DNA from: Aquimarina sp. AU58
Lineage (GTDB): Bacteria; Bacteroidota; Bacteroidia; Flavobacteriales; Flavobacteriaceae
Direction: 5' to 3'
Assembly: GCF_900312745.1 (NCBI RefSeq)
Contig: NZ_OMPD01000014.1
Span: forward strand, 3,038,001-3,102,000
DNA length: 64,000 bases
In this document: positions 54,901-62,857 of the stretch, in pieces
Layout: every line of letters begins with the position of its first letter
Numbering within the stretch: the first letter of the stretch is position 1
Made by a program: the position numbers and the translations under genes
The notes under the pieces: generated by a model
The model's input: only the letters and a program-made list of their open reading frames with translations
The model's database searches: none
What the model was told of the DNA's origin: nothing

Positions 54901-55990
54901 CGGATTTATTAGCTGGGACTTCTGGGATATTGATTATTTTTTCTTCTTTCTCTTCTTTGGATAAAAATTCTCTAATCCCTGAAATATCTATAAAAAAACT
55001 ACTCCCAATAATATCCTTTGGAATATTCTTAATATTATCTATCTCTATTTCAAAATCTTCTAATTCGGTAAGATTGACAAATTCCTTTGGGATTGCAGTT
55101 ATTTTTTTACAGTAATCCAATTCTAATGTTTCTAAAGCGTCTAACTCACAAATGCTGAGCGGAAAATGATCAAAGTGGTTTACATTAAGTTTTAATTCTG
55201 TAAGATTTTTAAGCTTTCCGATTTCTGCAGGCAAAGCGGTTAAACAATTTCCTGACAGGTCGAGTGATTCTAAAGCTGTTAAATCTCCGATTTCTTTCGA
55301 AATTATTGGTGCTTGAGGAAGCGGAGCTCCATAGGTTTCTGTTCTGTTACTCTTAAAAACTAACAATTTTAGTTGCGATAATTTACCGATCGATACGGGT
55401 AATCCTTCAATATTAGGAAGGCTATCTAACTTTAATATAGTTAATTTAGACAGTTGATCTATTTTAGATATACTAGAATAATTAGCACTTCTTATAGATA
55501 GTTCCTCTAAATTTTTGAGTTCCATAATAGTATCAGGAATCTTGACTTTTTGAAAATAATCACCTTCTATGTCAAGTATCCTCAAATTTGTTAAGTTTCC
55601 TATTTCTTTAGGAATATTATCTTCAAATCCACTTATTCGTAATTCTTCTAATCCTGTACATTTACAAATTAGCGGAAGCAATCTGGGATCCTTTTTTTTA
55701 AACACATTTTCGGTTAAATCCAGAGTTTTACTTTTTTCGTGTAATGCCTGTTGGACTTTAAACAAAGTATCGGGTTCTACACCAGGAATATGAAGTGTAA
55801 GTTCGGTATATCCTCCTTTTATTTTTGATTGTACAGCTTTTTCAGCTTCTTTTTTGCATTTTTCTTCAGACTCAAAATCTTTCTTATTTGTGCGTAGTGT
55901 ATTTCCAATACCACCATAAGCTACTTTATAAGATGTACCACTGGTTTCTATTTTCCAGATTTTGGTATCATTAACCAATTGTTTTTTCAT
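51938..55990 (-). CDS. WGR - leucine-rich repeat - HEAT - DUF4132 protein
   Basis: This 1350-residue cytoplasmic protein has several domains. Residues 1-75 form a WGR domain (KIWKIETSGTSYKVAYGGIG), a nucleic-acid-binding module known from PARPs and MolR-like proteins. Residues ~90-330 are leucine-rich repeats (LTALESLDLSGNCLTALPAE). A long helical HEAT-like region spans ~400-1000. Near ~1045-1240 is a DUF4132 domain (RHWPAADWKAFFMENPVAFAF). E. coli MolR/YehI are known relatives of DUF4132. Function is unestablished; the layout suggests a sensor-scaffold. It is first in a two-gene operon. Confidence 0.85.
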   Translation of the reverse strand: MKKQLVNDTKIWKIETSGTSYKVAYGGIGNTLRTNKKDFESEEKCKKEAEKAVQSKIKGGYTELTLHIPGVEPDTLFKVQQALHEKSKTLDLTENVFKKKDPRLLPLICKCTGLEELRISGFEDNIPKEIGNLTNLRILDIEGDYFQKVKIPDTIMELKNLEELSIRSANYSSISKIDQLSKLTILKLDSLPNIEGLPVSIGKLSQLKLLVFKSNRTETYGAPLPQAPIISKEIGDLTALESLDLSGNCLTALPAEIGKLKNLTELKLNVNHFDHFPLSICELDALETLELDYCKKITAIPKEFVNLTELEDFEIEIDNIKNIPKDIIGSSFFIDISGIREFLSKEEKEEKIINIPEVPANKSELVSERLDKITEVFDEIKDDVYESEQANVEVLQKFILGESDELPEAKRINYNDHEPIITLLAPITDWNFIDYRILCFICQDAFYFEKQNRFIDGPSYRGYHEDFFSKWFIPQLEKEEPDQDLFSIILERLATVGINEQTCFSAFLSEMSSETSFSLSNETPNSVGRYLLARLEEDANSVFDQVITYRIRTPFITFMLKNNRELLDIHLSKLLFIGEYKGSGGAQRHIPFYLLETLCDFDFESYEGYIHDLLQQTDCHECIMECYRILIYHAKEKYQAETFIKVQETLKIISAEKKNDASFKFSWSLGRRYFDCTPEFIDWALELFVLELKDTVFEYVKSVKVIDLNITRIAIQHFGQEAVDIVGEALNINPDSSRSEEHFRYLFKIIDKIDYTKYHQKVWELVKAKNESISKMACLELSRLYQDTIIINEALQLLKSKKDADRLIAVKALLFLEDKQENIALRTVFSELLKTEKNDTIREIVIELVYKEQNSSTVTILEMKNRIKEIEALGKLKKPVFSWANKLPALYWADGSKFTKKEIDYIFYKQKCSNTVEPDIEASPLYLLVDKKKSQEFATVVWHKVQKNKGLVAKNKPAFAAIGLFGGADILKALEEEGLKKRSDAACQLLGLMSSYDAALVLDKIMKKYRDRYSVAATAEEALITIADHLDLTFLELQERMIPDFDFPGRELQIHEGRATYTMLIDVNLQFKFRNDTGKIIRTVPKASADFKKVIKENTKILNDVAKQFAQSMEMHLVTQRHWPAADWKAFFMENPVAFAFSQSAVWVKNDTQESFIVLEDGSFVDVCSNTILLKDTDKIMLAHPLPLGVDLTKSWLAYFSTKNITSTFKQLERTIEKLTEEHKETTLSKIFTEKHQQVSIFRYRAMKKGWKRGSVTDGGGVTSYKKTFSADNIDAFIDTNNLPVRESYQENMDSGAFYFVVKDAVQTGSYVYDNPTSATDKRLIPFKDVPPIVYSEALADIRFIMEPDE

Positions 55991-56101
55991 GAATGCGCAA
56001 TATTTAAAACTCTATCTAAGAGCTTCAAATATATAATTAACGGTAAGAAATAGCACCACTGTTTTCAGTGAAAAAATGGAGGTAATTAAATACTAAAAAA
56101 A

Positions 56102-56689
56102 CTATCTAAGTATCGGAAAATAAAAACGAATATCTAATTTGTTTTGCTCTCGTTTGTCGTGAATATTAACATCAAAATCACTAGAGTGAATCGTAGTTTT
56201 GCCTAATAATTTTTTGTCATCAAGAGAGAACGTGATAATCACTTCTTTTTGTATTCCCTTAATAGTAAGGTTGCCAATAACTTTATAAGTATTGGTGTCA
56301 AAAGCAACTACATCGGTACTCACAAATCTTATTTTTGGGTATTTTTTTCTATAGAAGAATTTTTCCCACATTAAATGCCCGTCACGCAAAAAATTATCGG
56401 TATCTAGTGTATTAATAAGTGCAGTACCTTTAAAACTTGCGTTCTCCGGGTCTTTAGGGTTGAAATTAATCTTAAAGTCTAAACCTGCAATAGTACCAGA
56501 AGTTTTATCTTTTATAAAATCAAAAGAAACTCTTGACTTTTCTTTATCGAAAACGATGCCTTGATAGTCATTGATTAAGGCATAATCAGAAGTCGGGCTG
56601 GTTGGTAATTGTGTAGCGTTAGGAATAATATCTTGCCCAAATCCTTGAGCATACAAAATACCAATCAATATGTAGAGAAAAGTTCTCAT
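56102..56689 (-). CDS. YceI-like periplasmic protein
   Basis: This 195-residue protein has a signal peptide (RTFLYILIGILYAQGFG) and a YceI-like lipocalin fold: SRVSFDFIKDKTSGTIAGLD, a central FLRDGHLMWEKFF, then VIGNLTIKGIQKEVIITF. YceI-type proteins bind polyisoprenoid or amphiphilic ligands. It lies 111 bases upstream of the WGR-DUF4132 gene on the same strand, and divergent from the protease gene. Confidence 0.85.
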   Translation of the reverse strand: MRTFLYILIGILYAQGFGQDIIPNATQLPTSPTSDYALINDYQGIVFDKEKSRVSFDFIKDKTSGTIAGLDFKINFNPKDPENASFKGTALINTLDTDNFLRDGHLMWEKFFYRKKYPKIRFVSTDVVAFDTNTYKVIGNLTIKGIQKEVIITFSLDDKKLLGKTTIHSSDFDVNIHDKREQNKLDIRFYFPILR

Positions 56690-56823
56690 AGGGATAATTA
56701 TAATGTTACTAAGTTAGAAATAATCAAGAACCATTCCAAGGGTTTATTTACCCCAATTGTATACCATCATTCAACTATAAAGCTAACAGGTATTTAACCT
56801 TTTGATTTACAGCTTTTTAACTC

Positions 56824-56854
56824 TTTACAGAAAGTATGGTTATTTATACTTTTG
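56824..56854 (+). promoter_or_regulatory. Bacteroidota-type promoter for the acidic protease gene
   Basis: TTTA (56824-56827) and TACTTTTG (56847-56854) are separated by exactly 19 bases, matching the -33/-7 consensus TTTG-N19-TAnnTTTG except for one base. Transcription would start near 56861, leaving a leader of about 80 bases before the protease ATG. Confidence 0.55.
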
Positions 56855-56942
56855 CTCTTAATAAAATTGCAATTTTAAAAGAAGTAGAGGGAAACTATGC
56901 ATAAGAACTCTCGATATAACAAATTTTATAAAAACACAGATC

Positions 56943-58034
56943 ATGAAGAAAAATGGAATATATGAAGATCAGAATACAGATGAAACAACGGTTATCGAAG
57001 AGGCTTTTGAAGGAACTGGAGATATAATAGAATCCGAAGAATTCGATGATACCTTGGGAGAGGAAACAGAAGAATCTGCCAATGACTACTTAGAGGTGAG
57101 TAGTGAAAATAGTGGGGGTGATCAGGATTTTGAAGACCTTGAAACTCCTTTTGAAGGTAATGAAAGTGGCATAACAGAAGGTTCTCAAACCGAAGAAGGA
57201 ACTCTGGAAAAAGTTTCGGGCTACGACTACTCGGTGTTAGAAGAGCAAGAAAGCGAAGAAGAGGATGAAGAAAATCTTTTGGATGCATATTATGCAGAGT
57301 TTGGAGATCCTACTGCAGCAATGCTAATGCGTAGCGAAAGTGGTAAGAAAATGATGCAGGAAGTTGTTATCGGTAAAGATGATCGTAAACAAATTAAGGG
57401 AACAACCAAGTATCCCTGGCGTGCTATCTGTTCTTTAAGAATTAAAGCGAAAGATGGTACTAATTGGATTGGCACAGGATTTCTTATTGGTCCCAGAACA
57501 GTTATTACGGCGGGCCATGTGGTCTATATGCATAAGCATGGTGGCTGGGCCAAGAGTATCGAAGTAATCCCAGGAAGAAATGGTAGTAAAAAACCATACG
57601 GATCATGTAAGTCTTCTCATTTCCATTCGGTTAAAGGATGGACTAAGAGTAAAAAGAGAAGTCATGACTATGGAGCAATCATATTACCAAAAAACTGTAA
57701 GTATGGTAACAAAGTAGGATATTTTGGATATGGAAATTATGGTTTCTTTGATTTATTGGGACTAAAAGTAAACCTTTCTGGATATCCTGGGGATAAACCA
57801 GCAGGTACACAATGGTGGCATGCCAGAAAAATTAAAACCGTTACATCCAGAACATTAGTATACAATATTGATACTGCAGGAGGACAAAGTGGTTCTCCGG
57901 TATGGCGAATCAAAAATGGTAAACGCTATGCTGTAGGAATCCATACCAATGGATATTCTTTGGGGAACTCTGCTACTCGAATTACAAAACCAGTGTTTAA
58001 GAATCTCAAAAACTGGAAAAACAAATACAAATAG
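56943..58034 (+). CDS. Trypsin/V8-like serine protease with long acidic N-terminus
   Basis: This 363-residue protein has a first part (~1-110) that is strikingly Glu/Asp-rich with no hydrophobic signal peptide. The sequence VIGKDDRKQI then introduces a chymotrypsin-fold domain of the V8/glutamyl-endopeptidase type. Its complete triad is His192 (TAGHVV), Asp242 (HDYGAI) and Ser316 (GQSGSPV), and a VGIHTNG stretch resembles the family's specificity region. The acidic part may be an inhibitory propeptide or a binding tail. Without a signal peptide it is either intracellular or leaves by a non-Sec route. Two small genes follow. Confidence 0.88.
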   Translation: MKKNGIYEDQNTDETTVIEEAFEGTGDIIESEEFDDTLGEETEESANDYLEVSSENSGGDQDFEDLETPFEGNESGITEGSQTEEGTLEKVSGYDYSVLEEQESEEEDEENLLDAYYAEFGDPTAAMLMRSESGKKMMQEVVIGKDDRKQIKGTTKYPWRAICSLRIKAKDGTNWIGTGFLIGPRTVITAGHVVYMHKHGGWAKSIEVIPGRNGSKKPYGSCKSSHFHSVKGWTKSKKRSHDYGAIILPKNCKYGNKVGYFGYGNYGFFDLLGLKVNLSGYPGDKPAGTQWWHARKIKTVTSRTLVYNIDTAGGQSGSPVWRIKNGKRYAVGIHTNGYSLGNSATRITKPVFKNLKNWKNKYK

Positions 58035-58051
58035 TAAGTAAAACAAAAAGG

Positions 58052-58087
58052 ATGAGCATTTTTATAAAAGAGAATGCTCATTCTTTA
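58052..58087 (+). terminator. Hairpin between the protease and the downstream small gene
   Basis: ATGAGCATT (58052-58060) pairs perfectly with AATGCTCAT (58073-58081) across a 12-base loop, followed by TCTTT. It ends about 20 bases before the next ATG, so it could terminate, or attenuate, transcription into the small genes. Confidence 0.6.
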
Positions 58088-58107
58088 AAAAACAAATATA
58101 AGTACTA

Positions 58108-58368
58108 ATGGCAGCTACAATTAGAGGAAAAATAGTAGATCAAAAATCTAAAAAACCTGTAGAAGAAGCAGTAATAACTTTAACGATCACCGGGATGACA
58201 CGATTAGTAGATATAGCACAAGTAACCGATGATGCTGGAGCTTTTTTCTGGAATGATCTGACTCCAGGAAAATACGATATACTCATTATCGCAGGGGGGT
58301 ATGCAAACAGAAAAATTTCAATCCTACTAAATACAAACGAAGAACAGGAAATTTTTATTGAACTCTAA
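58108..58368 (+). CDS. Stand-alone carboxypeptidase-regulatory-like domain protein, 86 aa
   Basis: The whole protein is one transthyretin-like/CarboxypepD_reg beta-sandwich: GKIVDQKSKKPVEEAVITL, then DDAGAFFWNDLTPGKYDILI. In Bacteroidota this domain is usually the N-terminal part of secreted or TonB-linked proteins. Here it stands alone and lacks a signal peptide, just like the protease upstream. It may be an adaptor or accessory subunit of that protease; this is inferred from position. Confidence 0.8.
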   Translation: MAATIRGKIVDQKSKKPVEEAVITLTITGMTRLVDIAQVTDDAGAFFWNDLTPGKYDILIIAGGYANRKISILLNTNEEQEIFIEL

Positions 58369-58505
58369 ATCCTAAAAGAAGGATTGTTCGTACGTATCTT
58401 AAAATAAATATAAAGTACTACAAATGAGTAGACTAAAATTAAAAAAAATGATAACTTAGAAAGAGAATTAATTGTTAGTCGCGTGATTCACTAAAACTTT
58501 CCACT

Positions 58506-58664
58506 ATGAGTAGTAAAGAAAAAACCACTAGAAAAAGACGATTCGCAGATTTCCAGAATAAATACCGTAGGTCTTCAAATTTTGGATACGGATCAAAGAG
58601 AGATCAGTTCGCCATTGCCGGAAATGGTGATCTATCTATACCAGATGACCCTAAAAAAGCATAG
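58506..58664 (+). CDS. Small basic protein, 52 aa
   Basis: A 52-codon frame begins MSSKEKTTRKRRFADFQ and ends LSIPDDPKKA. It has a strongly basic first half (Lys/Arg-rich, FQNKYRRSSNFGYGSKR) and a neutral-acidic second half. The codon use resembles its neighbours and it is the only sizeable frame between the 86-aa gene and the efflux pump gene. I recognise no family. It could be a nucleic-acid-binding peptide, a protease partner, or a ribosomally made precursor peptide; none is shown. Confidence 0.5.
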   Translation: MSSKEKTTRKRRFADFQNKYRRSSNFGYGSKRDQFAIAGNGDLSIPDDPKKA

Positions 58665-58685
58665 TGATCAACACAAGTAATCACT
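58663..58685. terminator. Short hairpin between convergent genes
   Basis: AGTGAT pairs with ATCACT across an 11-base loop in the 28-base gap between the 52-aa gene and the convergent efflux pump gene. The short stem and missing T tract keep confidence low. Confidence 0.3.
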
Positions 58686-58692
58686 CTGTTAA

Positions 58693-59901
58693 TTAAGTAG
58701 CACGTTGTTGTTTTACAGATACTTTTAGATATACCAGAATTATAATTGAAAGTAGTGCACAGACCAAAAACCCTATAAATAGAGGTAGGGTAGTACCCGA
58801 AACAAATCTTCCTATATAAGTGCTAATAGGGACTGCCATAATAGTAGAAACAAAACCTGTGATTGCAGCACCTATTCCCGCAATATGACCAATAGGTTGC
58901 ATGGCCAACGCCCTTAAATTTCCAAATAAAAAACCAATAGCAAAAAATTGCATTCCGAAGAAAAGCAATAATATACCTACGCTTGGATTTGAAGAATCAT
59001 AAAATAATACAATATACAAAAGTGAAATCGCAAAAAATGCGAGTAGAGAAGTGGTAACCAGTTTCTCCATACCATATTTTAAAACCAGTGTTCCGTTTAA
59101 GAAAATAGCAGAACCTATAGAGATTGCCAAAAGACCAAATATATACGGAAATTCTTCTTTTAATTGATATTGCTGTTCAAAAATTTGTTGAGAAGTACTA
59201 AGATATACCATAAAAGACCCCACAATGAAGCCCGAAATAAGCGTATAGCCCATGGTTGTTTTGTATTGCATTAATTCCTTCAGGCCATCTATAAAAATAG
59301 TAGATGTAAATTTTATACGTTTAGATATTTCGAGGGTTTCGGCTTGTCGTTTCCAAAACCAAAAAGAGACTAGTATACTAAATAGTACTTGTACATAAAA
59401 AATGGTTTGCCAATCATAATGATCTAATACAAATTTACCTAATGCAGGAGCAATAATAGGCACCAAAAGAAATACTACAGTAATAAATGACATGATACGT
59501 GCCATATAATCTCCGCTATAAATATCTCGAATCATGGCAATAGCAATAGTTCTGGGAGCAGATAATCCGATACCTTGCAGAATTCGACCCAATACCATCA
59601 TTTCTATACTTGTAGCAAAAACGCAGATAAAGCTTGCGATAATAAAAAGTAATAGTCCCATATATACAACAGGTTTTCTTCCTATACTATCTGATATGGG
59701 ACCAAAAAATAACGGACCAATACCAAGGCCCAGAAAAATCATGGTTATTAATAACTGATTGTCTGCGACTTGCCGGGTGCCAATAGTAATCCCAATAATA
59801 TCTAACGCAGGTAAAAGTGCATCTATAGCCAAAGCTACGATAGACATTAGAGATGCCATAAGGGTTACAAATTCGAACTGGGCTAACTTATTTTTTTGCA
59901 T
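58693..59901 (-). CDS. Bcr/CflA-type MFS drug efflux transporter
   Basis: This membrane protein of about 402 residues has 12 hydrophobic segments. It has the MFS motif GPISDSIGRKPVVYMG after TM2 and the antiporter text VLGRILQGIGLSAPRTIAIAMIRD in TM4-5, which place it in the Bcr/CflA drug-resistance branch. I prefer the ATG giving MQKNKLAQFEF; a GTG nine codons earlier and another ATG in between are alternatives. It is divergent from the small barrel gene, with palindromic sequences between them. Confidence 0.88.
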   Translation of the reverse strand: MQKNKLAQFEFVTLMASLMSIVALAIDALLPALDIIGITIGTRQVADNQLLITMIFLGLGIGPLFFGPISDSIGRKPVVYMGLLLFIIASFICVFATSIEMMVLGRILQGIGLSAPRTIAIAMIRDIYSGDYMARIMSFITVVFLLVPIIAPALGKFVLDHYDWQTIFYVQVLFSILVSFWFWKRQAETLEISKRIKFTSTIFIDGLKELMQYKTTMGYTLISGFIVGSFMVYLSTSQQIFEQQYQLKEEFPYIFGLLAISIGSAIFLNGTLVLKYGMEKLVTTSLLAFFAISLLYIVLFYDSSNPSVGILLLFFGMQFFAIGFLFGNLRALAMQPIGHIAGIGAAITGFVSTIMAVPISTYIGRFVSGTTLPLFIGFLVCALLSIIILVYLKVSVKQQRAT

Positions 59902-59940
59902 CTGGCAAAAGTAATGCATTTGGCCCACAAAGGTTTAAAG

Positions 59941-59967
59941 CAGAATGTTATATTCTGTAACGTTACA
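59941..59967. promoter_or_regulatory. Overlapping palindromes in the divergent efflux-pump promoter region
   Basis: CAGAAT-N5-ATTCTG (59941-59957) is immediately followed by the perfect 12-base palindrome TGTAACGTTACA (59956-59967). Both lie upstream of the efflux gene and of the divergent barrel gene. They look like regulator-binding sites, but no regulator gene is adjacent. Confidence 0.45.
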
Positions 59968-60026
59968 CCATTTTTAATAGTCTTTTATGTGAATTGTACT
60001 TTTTTAACCAATACCATCACTTAATT

Positions 60027-60605
60027 ATGAGAAATAGTGACACTTTAACATATAATAGACAAAGGTTAAAACTGTTTCGAATACTTAGAAGAAGGCGTTA
60101 CGTACTTGTAATAGGAGTTGTATGTTCTGTTTTCTTATCCGGAAAACAAATATATGCTCAGGAAAAAGAAACAGATGCAAATGGGGTAGCAGATAAGAAA
60201 TCAAAGTTAGCAATTGGTGGATTTTCGTATTCTGGACTATCAAGTCGTGAACAGCATGCATATTTTACAATTGACTACCAAGTAAATTCAAATTTGTTTA
60301 TAGAAATACAGGGGTATAATGATACATATCTTTCTGCAGATGTTTTTAAAATGCCGATTAGAGGAAAATTACAATTAACAAATAAATTTCATCTTTATTC
60401 TGGTTTGGAAATAGAACTCACACGAAATGTAGATATCTATGATATAGAAGTTCCTTTACAGACCAAGTTTATATATGGTATGGGGTATGATTTTGATACT
60501 AATTTTTCTTTAGAGGTAAATCATAATCTAAACTTTGGCACATCTGAGTTTGGATATTATGGAACCCCAAATTTATTATATGTCCGAGGAAGGTATAGGT
60601 TTTAG
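60027..60605 (+). CDS. Small outer-membrane-like hypothetical protein
   Basis: I start at the ATG giving MRNSDTLTYN; a TTG lies 11 codons upstream. The 192-residue protein has a basic N-terminus (RILRRRR), then a hydrophobic signal (YVLVIGVVCSVFLSG) with cleavage likely near YAQ. Alternating strands follow that end in LLYVRGRYRF, typical of a small beta-barrel. I recognise no family. It is divergent from the efflux pump gene. Confidence 0.65.
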   Translation: MRNSDTLTYNRQRLKLFRILRRRRYVLVIGVVCSVFLSGKQIYAQEKETDANGVADKKSKLAIGGFSYSGLSSREQHAYFTIDYQVNSNLFIEIQGYNDTYLSADVFKMPIRGKLQLTNKFHLYSGLEIELTRNVDIYDIEVPLQTKFIYGMGYDFDTNFSLEVNHNLNFGTSEFGYYGTPNLLYVRGRYRF

Positions 60606-60721
60606 AAGCTAAAATTTTCTACTTATAATCTGATTCACTGAAACTTATGTTAAAAAAACGTATTGATATTTAAAAAAATGGTATATTATTTGATGCAATA
60701 ATTAGTAATATAATCATAAAA

Positions 60722-61294
60722 ATGAAAACTCTTTTTATACTACTTACAAGCTGTTTACTAATGAGTTGTGGAAGTTCACAAAATCTGGCGGTATCTACAG
60801 AGCAAAGTAAAGCATTAGATGAATTAGTAGCGCAAAAAAAACTCGAGATTATATCGGATTGGGCCTCACCAGTAGCGAGCAATAGTTTTAACGCATTGGC
60901 CAATAGCGGGTTACTACCTGTAGGAAGTACAGGGAATAATATAAACCTAATCGGAAATTTTAATCATTTTAGAATCCTGGGAGATAGCATCTCTGTGGAT
61001 TTGCCATACTATGGAGAACGTCAAATGTCTGCAGGTTTCAATAATAAAAATAATAATATAGAATTTGATGGTGTACCAGAACATGCTAAAGTTACATATA
61101 ATGAAAAAAAGCAACGGTATTCGATGAATTTTGAAATTAGGAACGCTACAGAATGGCTTAGAATATCGATAATACTATATCCAAGTTTGAGAAGTGAAAT
61201 TATGATACAGAGCAATTACCGAACATCGATACGATATAGAGGTATAGTATCAAAATTAGAAGATAAGAATCATACTGCAGTATCGAATAATTAG
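60722..61294 (+). CDS. DUF4251-family lipoprotein
   Basis: This 190-residue protein has the lipobox LLMSC. The mature part (KKLEIISDWASPVASNSF ... SISVDLPYYGERQMS ... NFEIRNATEWLRISI) matches the DUF4251 pattern common in Bacteroidota. Function is unknown. It is the last ordinary-looking gene before the long non-coding stretch. Confidence 0.8.
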   Translation: MKTLFILLTSCLLMSCGSSQNLAVSTEQSKALDELVAQKKLEIISDWASPVASNSFNALANSGLLPVGSTGNNINLIGNFNHFRILGDSISVDLPYYGERQMSAGFNNKNNNIEFDGVPEHAKVTYNEKKQRYSMNFEIRNATEWLRISIILYPSLRSEIMIQSNYRTSIRYRGIVSKLEDKNHTAVSNN

Positions 61295-61324
61295 TCTGAT
61301 TGAATCAATAGTAGAGAAGCATTC

Positions 61325-61356
<32 letters not shown>

Positions 61357-61489
61357 TACAAATATATAATATGAGTAAAACAGCGAATAGAACTTTTTCT
61401 GTTCTATTTTACATAGATGCAGATATAGCGCCTTTAGGTCTATATCGTCAGCATTTATGTAACAGCTGTTTTACGACCTAAGTTTCAAT

Positions 61490-61555
61490 TTATATTCGTA
61501 GCTATAATGTTCCCAGCCACATCAACCCGCAGCTTTTTATATTTGTAGCTATAAT
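61490..61555. repeat. 19-base direct repeat pair
   Basis: TTATATTCGTAGCTATAAT at 61490-61508 and TTATATTTGTAGCTATAAT at 61537-61555 differ by one base, with start-to-start spacing of 47 bases. Confidence 0.75.
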
Positions 61556-61907
61556 TTACTTACAAGGTTAATATTTTTTTAGATGAGTTCGTGATATGCT
61601 TCGCAGTTGCCGTTATGTAAAATTGCCGCTGCCTATGCGCTCGATTGTTTTATAAAAATTAAAATGCCTGATATGGCATTTATTTTTACACACAATATCC
61701 AACCCGCATAGCCCACACCAAAAAAAGCAAATACTTTTAGGTAGCTTACAAATCGCGTATTTGATAAAATATACGTGCAAAAAGTTTTTATGCGATTCTC
61801 GTGACGTTGCCGCATAAGCATAAAATTACTCTAACGAGATAATTTCTATGCACATGCTAGCCACAGAACACAGATTAAACATTTTAAAGGTTTGCATATC
61901 TTTTTGT

Positions 61908-61982
61908 CTTGACCCTTCGATAAACTCAGGGTAAATGTCAAAAGAACAAAAAAACCTGTGCTGAGCTTGTCGAAGTATCAAG
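61908..61982. repeat. Imperfect 22-base inverted repeat of dispersed-repeat type
   Basis: The left arm (61908-61929, contains CTTCGATAAACTCAG) and the right arm (61961-61982, contains CTGAGCTTGTCGAAG) are complementary at 18 of 22 positions. From memory, words like CTTCGACAAGCTCAG are dispersed REP-like repeats in many bacterial genomes. The hairpin would have a 31-base loop. Confidence 0.7.
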
Positions 61983-62174
61983 GCTGCACAAAACTTTAGA
62001 AACAATGTACGGCTCAATCGCTATATTTTAGAAAACATTGTAACTCGTTAAGATTCCTTTGAACTAGCCTTAAACACTAGAACTATTAATAAAAGGTATT
62101 ACTAGCCCTCTAAAATATGTACGCTCTCTCGCCTATTGTTTTACCAAAGTTTTATGAGGCCGTTTTAACTATGA

Positions 62175-62591
62175 TTAAGCTTTTAGTTTGTCAATCATAT
62201 TTTCTAATGCGAATTTGCTTAGTTCTGGAATGGTATTACTAGATACTTTAATCTCCCAATTAGATAAACTAGGCATTAAACTCACTTCGTTTTCTATAAA
62301 GATATTACTATGAGACTGTGATAATTGTTTTGATGGGATTAAATAAATAACCTTCGGTTTTTTATCTATTATTAAAACTAAAGCGACAAACAAGCTATCT
62401 TTTAATTCTCCTAAATCTTGTTTGGATATTTTAATACTGCGTTGTGTAGTATCTAAATCTATTGATTTTAGATATAAATGGTTAGTTCCAATTAAAAAAT
62501 CAACCTCTTCCCTCCCATCGAGTTTTGCTGTTAATTCTATGTCAAAACTTGTTAATTCAGATTTTAGGAAATCTATAATTAAAGAAGACAT
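62175..62591 (-). CDS. Hypothetical protein coupled to the XRE regulator, possible nuclease-like fold
   Basis: I recognise no named family in this 138-residue protein. The stretch EEVDFLIGTNHLYLKSIDLD (Asp31 ... Lys42) resembles the beta-hairpin of PD-(D/E)xK nuclease-like domains. The usual Glu/Gln before the Lys is replaced by Tyr-Leu, so an intact nuclease site is doubtful. The start codon overlaps the stop of the XRE regulator gene by one base, so the two genes form an operon. A regulator/effector pair is possible but unproven. Confidence 0.7.
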   Translation of the reverse strand: MSSLIIDFLKSELTSFDIELTAKLDGREEVDFLIGTNHLYLKSIDLDTTQRSIKISKQDLGELKDSLFVALVLIIDKKPKVIYLIPSKQLSQSHSNIFIENEVSLMPSLSNWEIKVSSNTIPELSKFALENMIDKLKA

Positions 62592-62812
62592 TAGATTTCT
62601 TCTTTTAATTTAAGGTCTTTACAAACTTGTTTAAATACTTCACAAGGGTCAACATCTATTGCTAAAGCAATTAGATATAATTCATCTGCTCTAAGCTTAG
62701 TACGTTCATTATTAGCTAACTCACTAAGTCTAGTCTTGCTAATTCCTGTTTTTCTAGAAACATCGGAACGATTAACTGATTTTCTTGATAGGAATAAACC
62801 TAATTCGGTCAT
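62591..62812 (-). CDS. XRE-family HTH regulator
   Basis: The whole 73-residue protein is a lambda-repressor-like HTH: LFLSRKSVNRSDVSRKTGIS, then KTRLSELANNERTKLRADEL and AIDVDPCEVFK. It should bind operator DNA, probably the inverted sites just upstream, and repress its own operon and/or the divergent 63-aa gene. It is coupled to the 138-aa gene by a one-base overlap. Confidence 0.9.
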   Translation of the reverse strand: MTELGLFLSRKSVNRSDVSRKTGISKTRLSELANNERTKLRADELYLIALAIDVDPCEVFKQVCKDLKLKEEI

Positions 62813-62857
62813 TATTGTCTGTTTTTAAGAACATAAATTTACATAATAAGATAAATT

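Noticed and set aside
61490-61982. CRISPR array or integron attC series
   Set aside because: Only one two-copy direct repeat is present, there is no regular spacing, and no cas or integrase gene is in the window.
61633-62017. Two leftward frames of about 62 codons in the non-coding stretch, one containing ILRQAQ and PEFIEG
   Set aside because: The recognisable words are simply translations of the CTTCGACAAGCTCAG-type repeat, and the rest has no protein-like composition.
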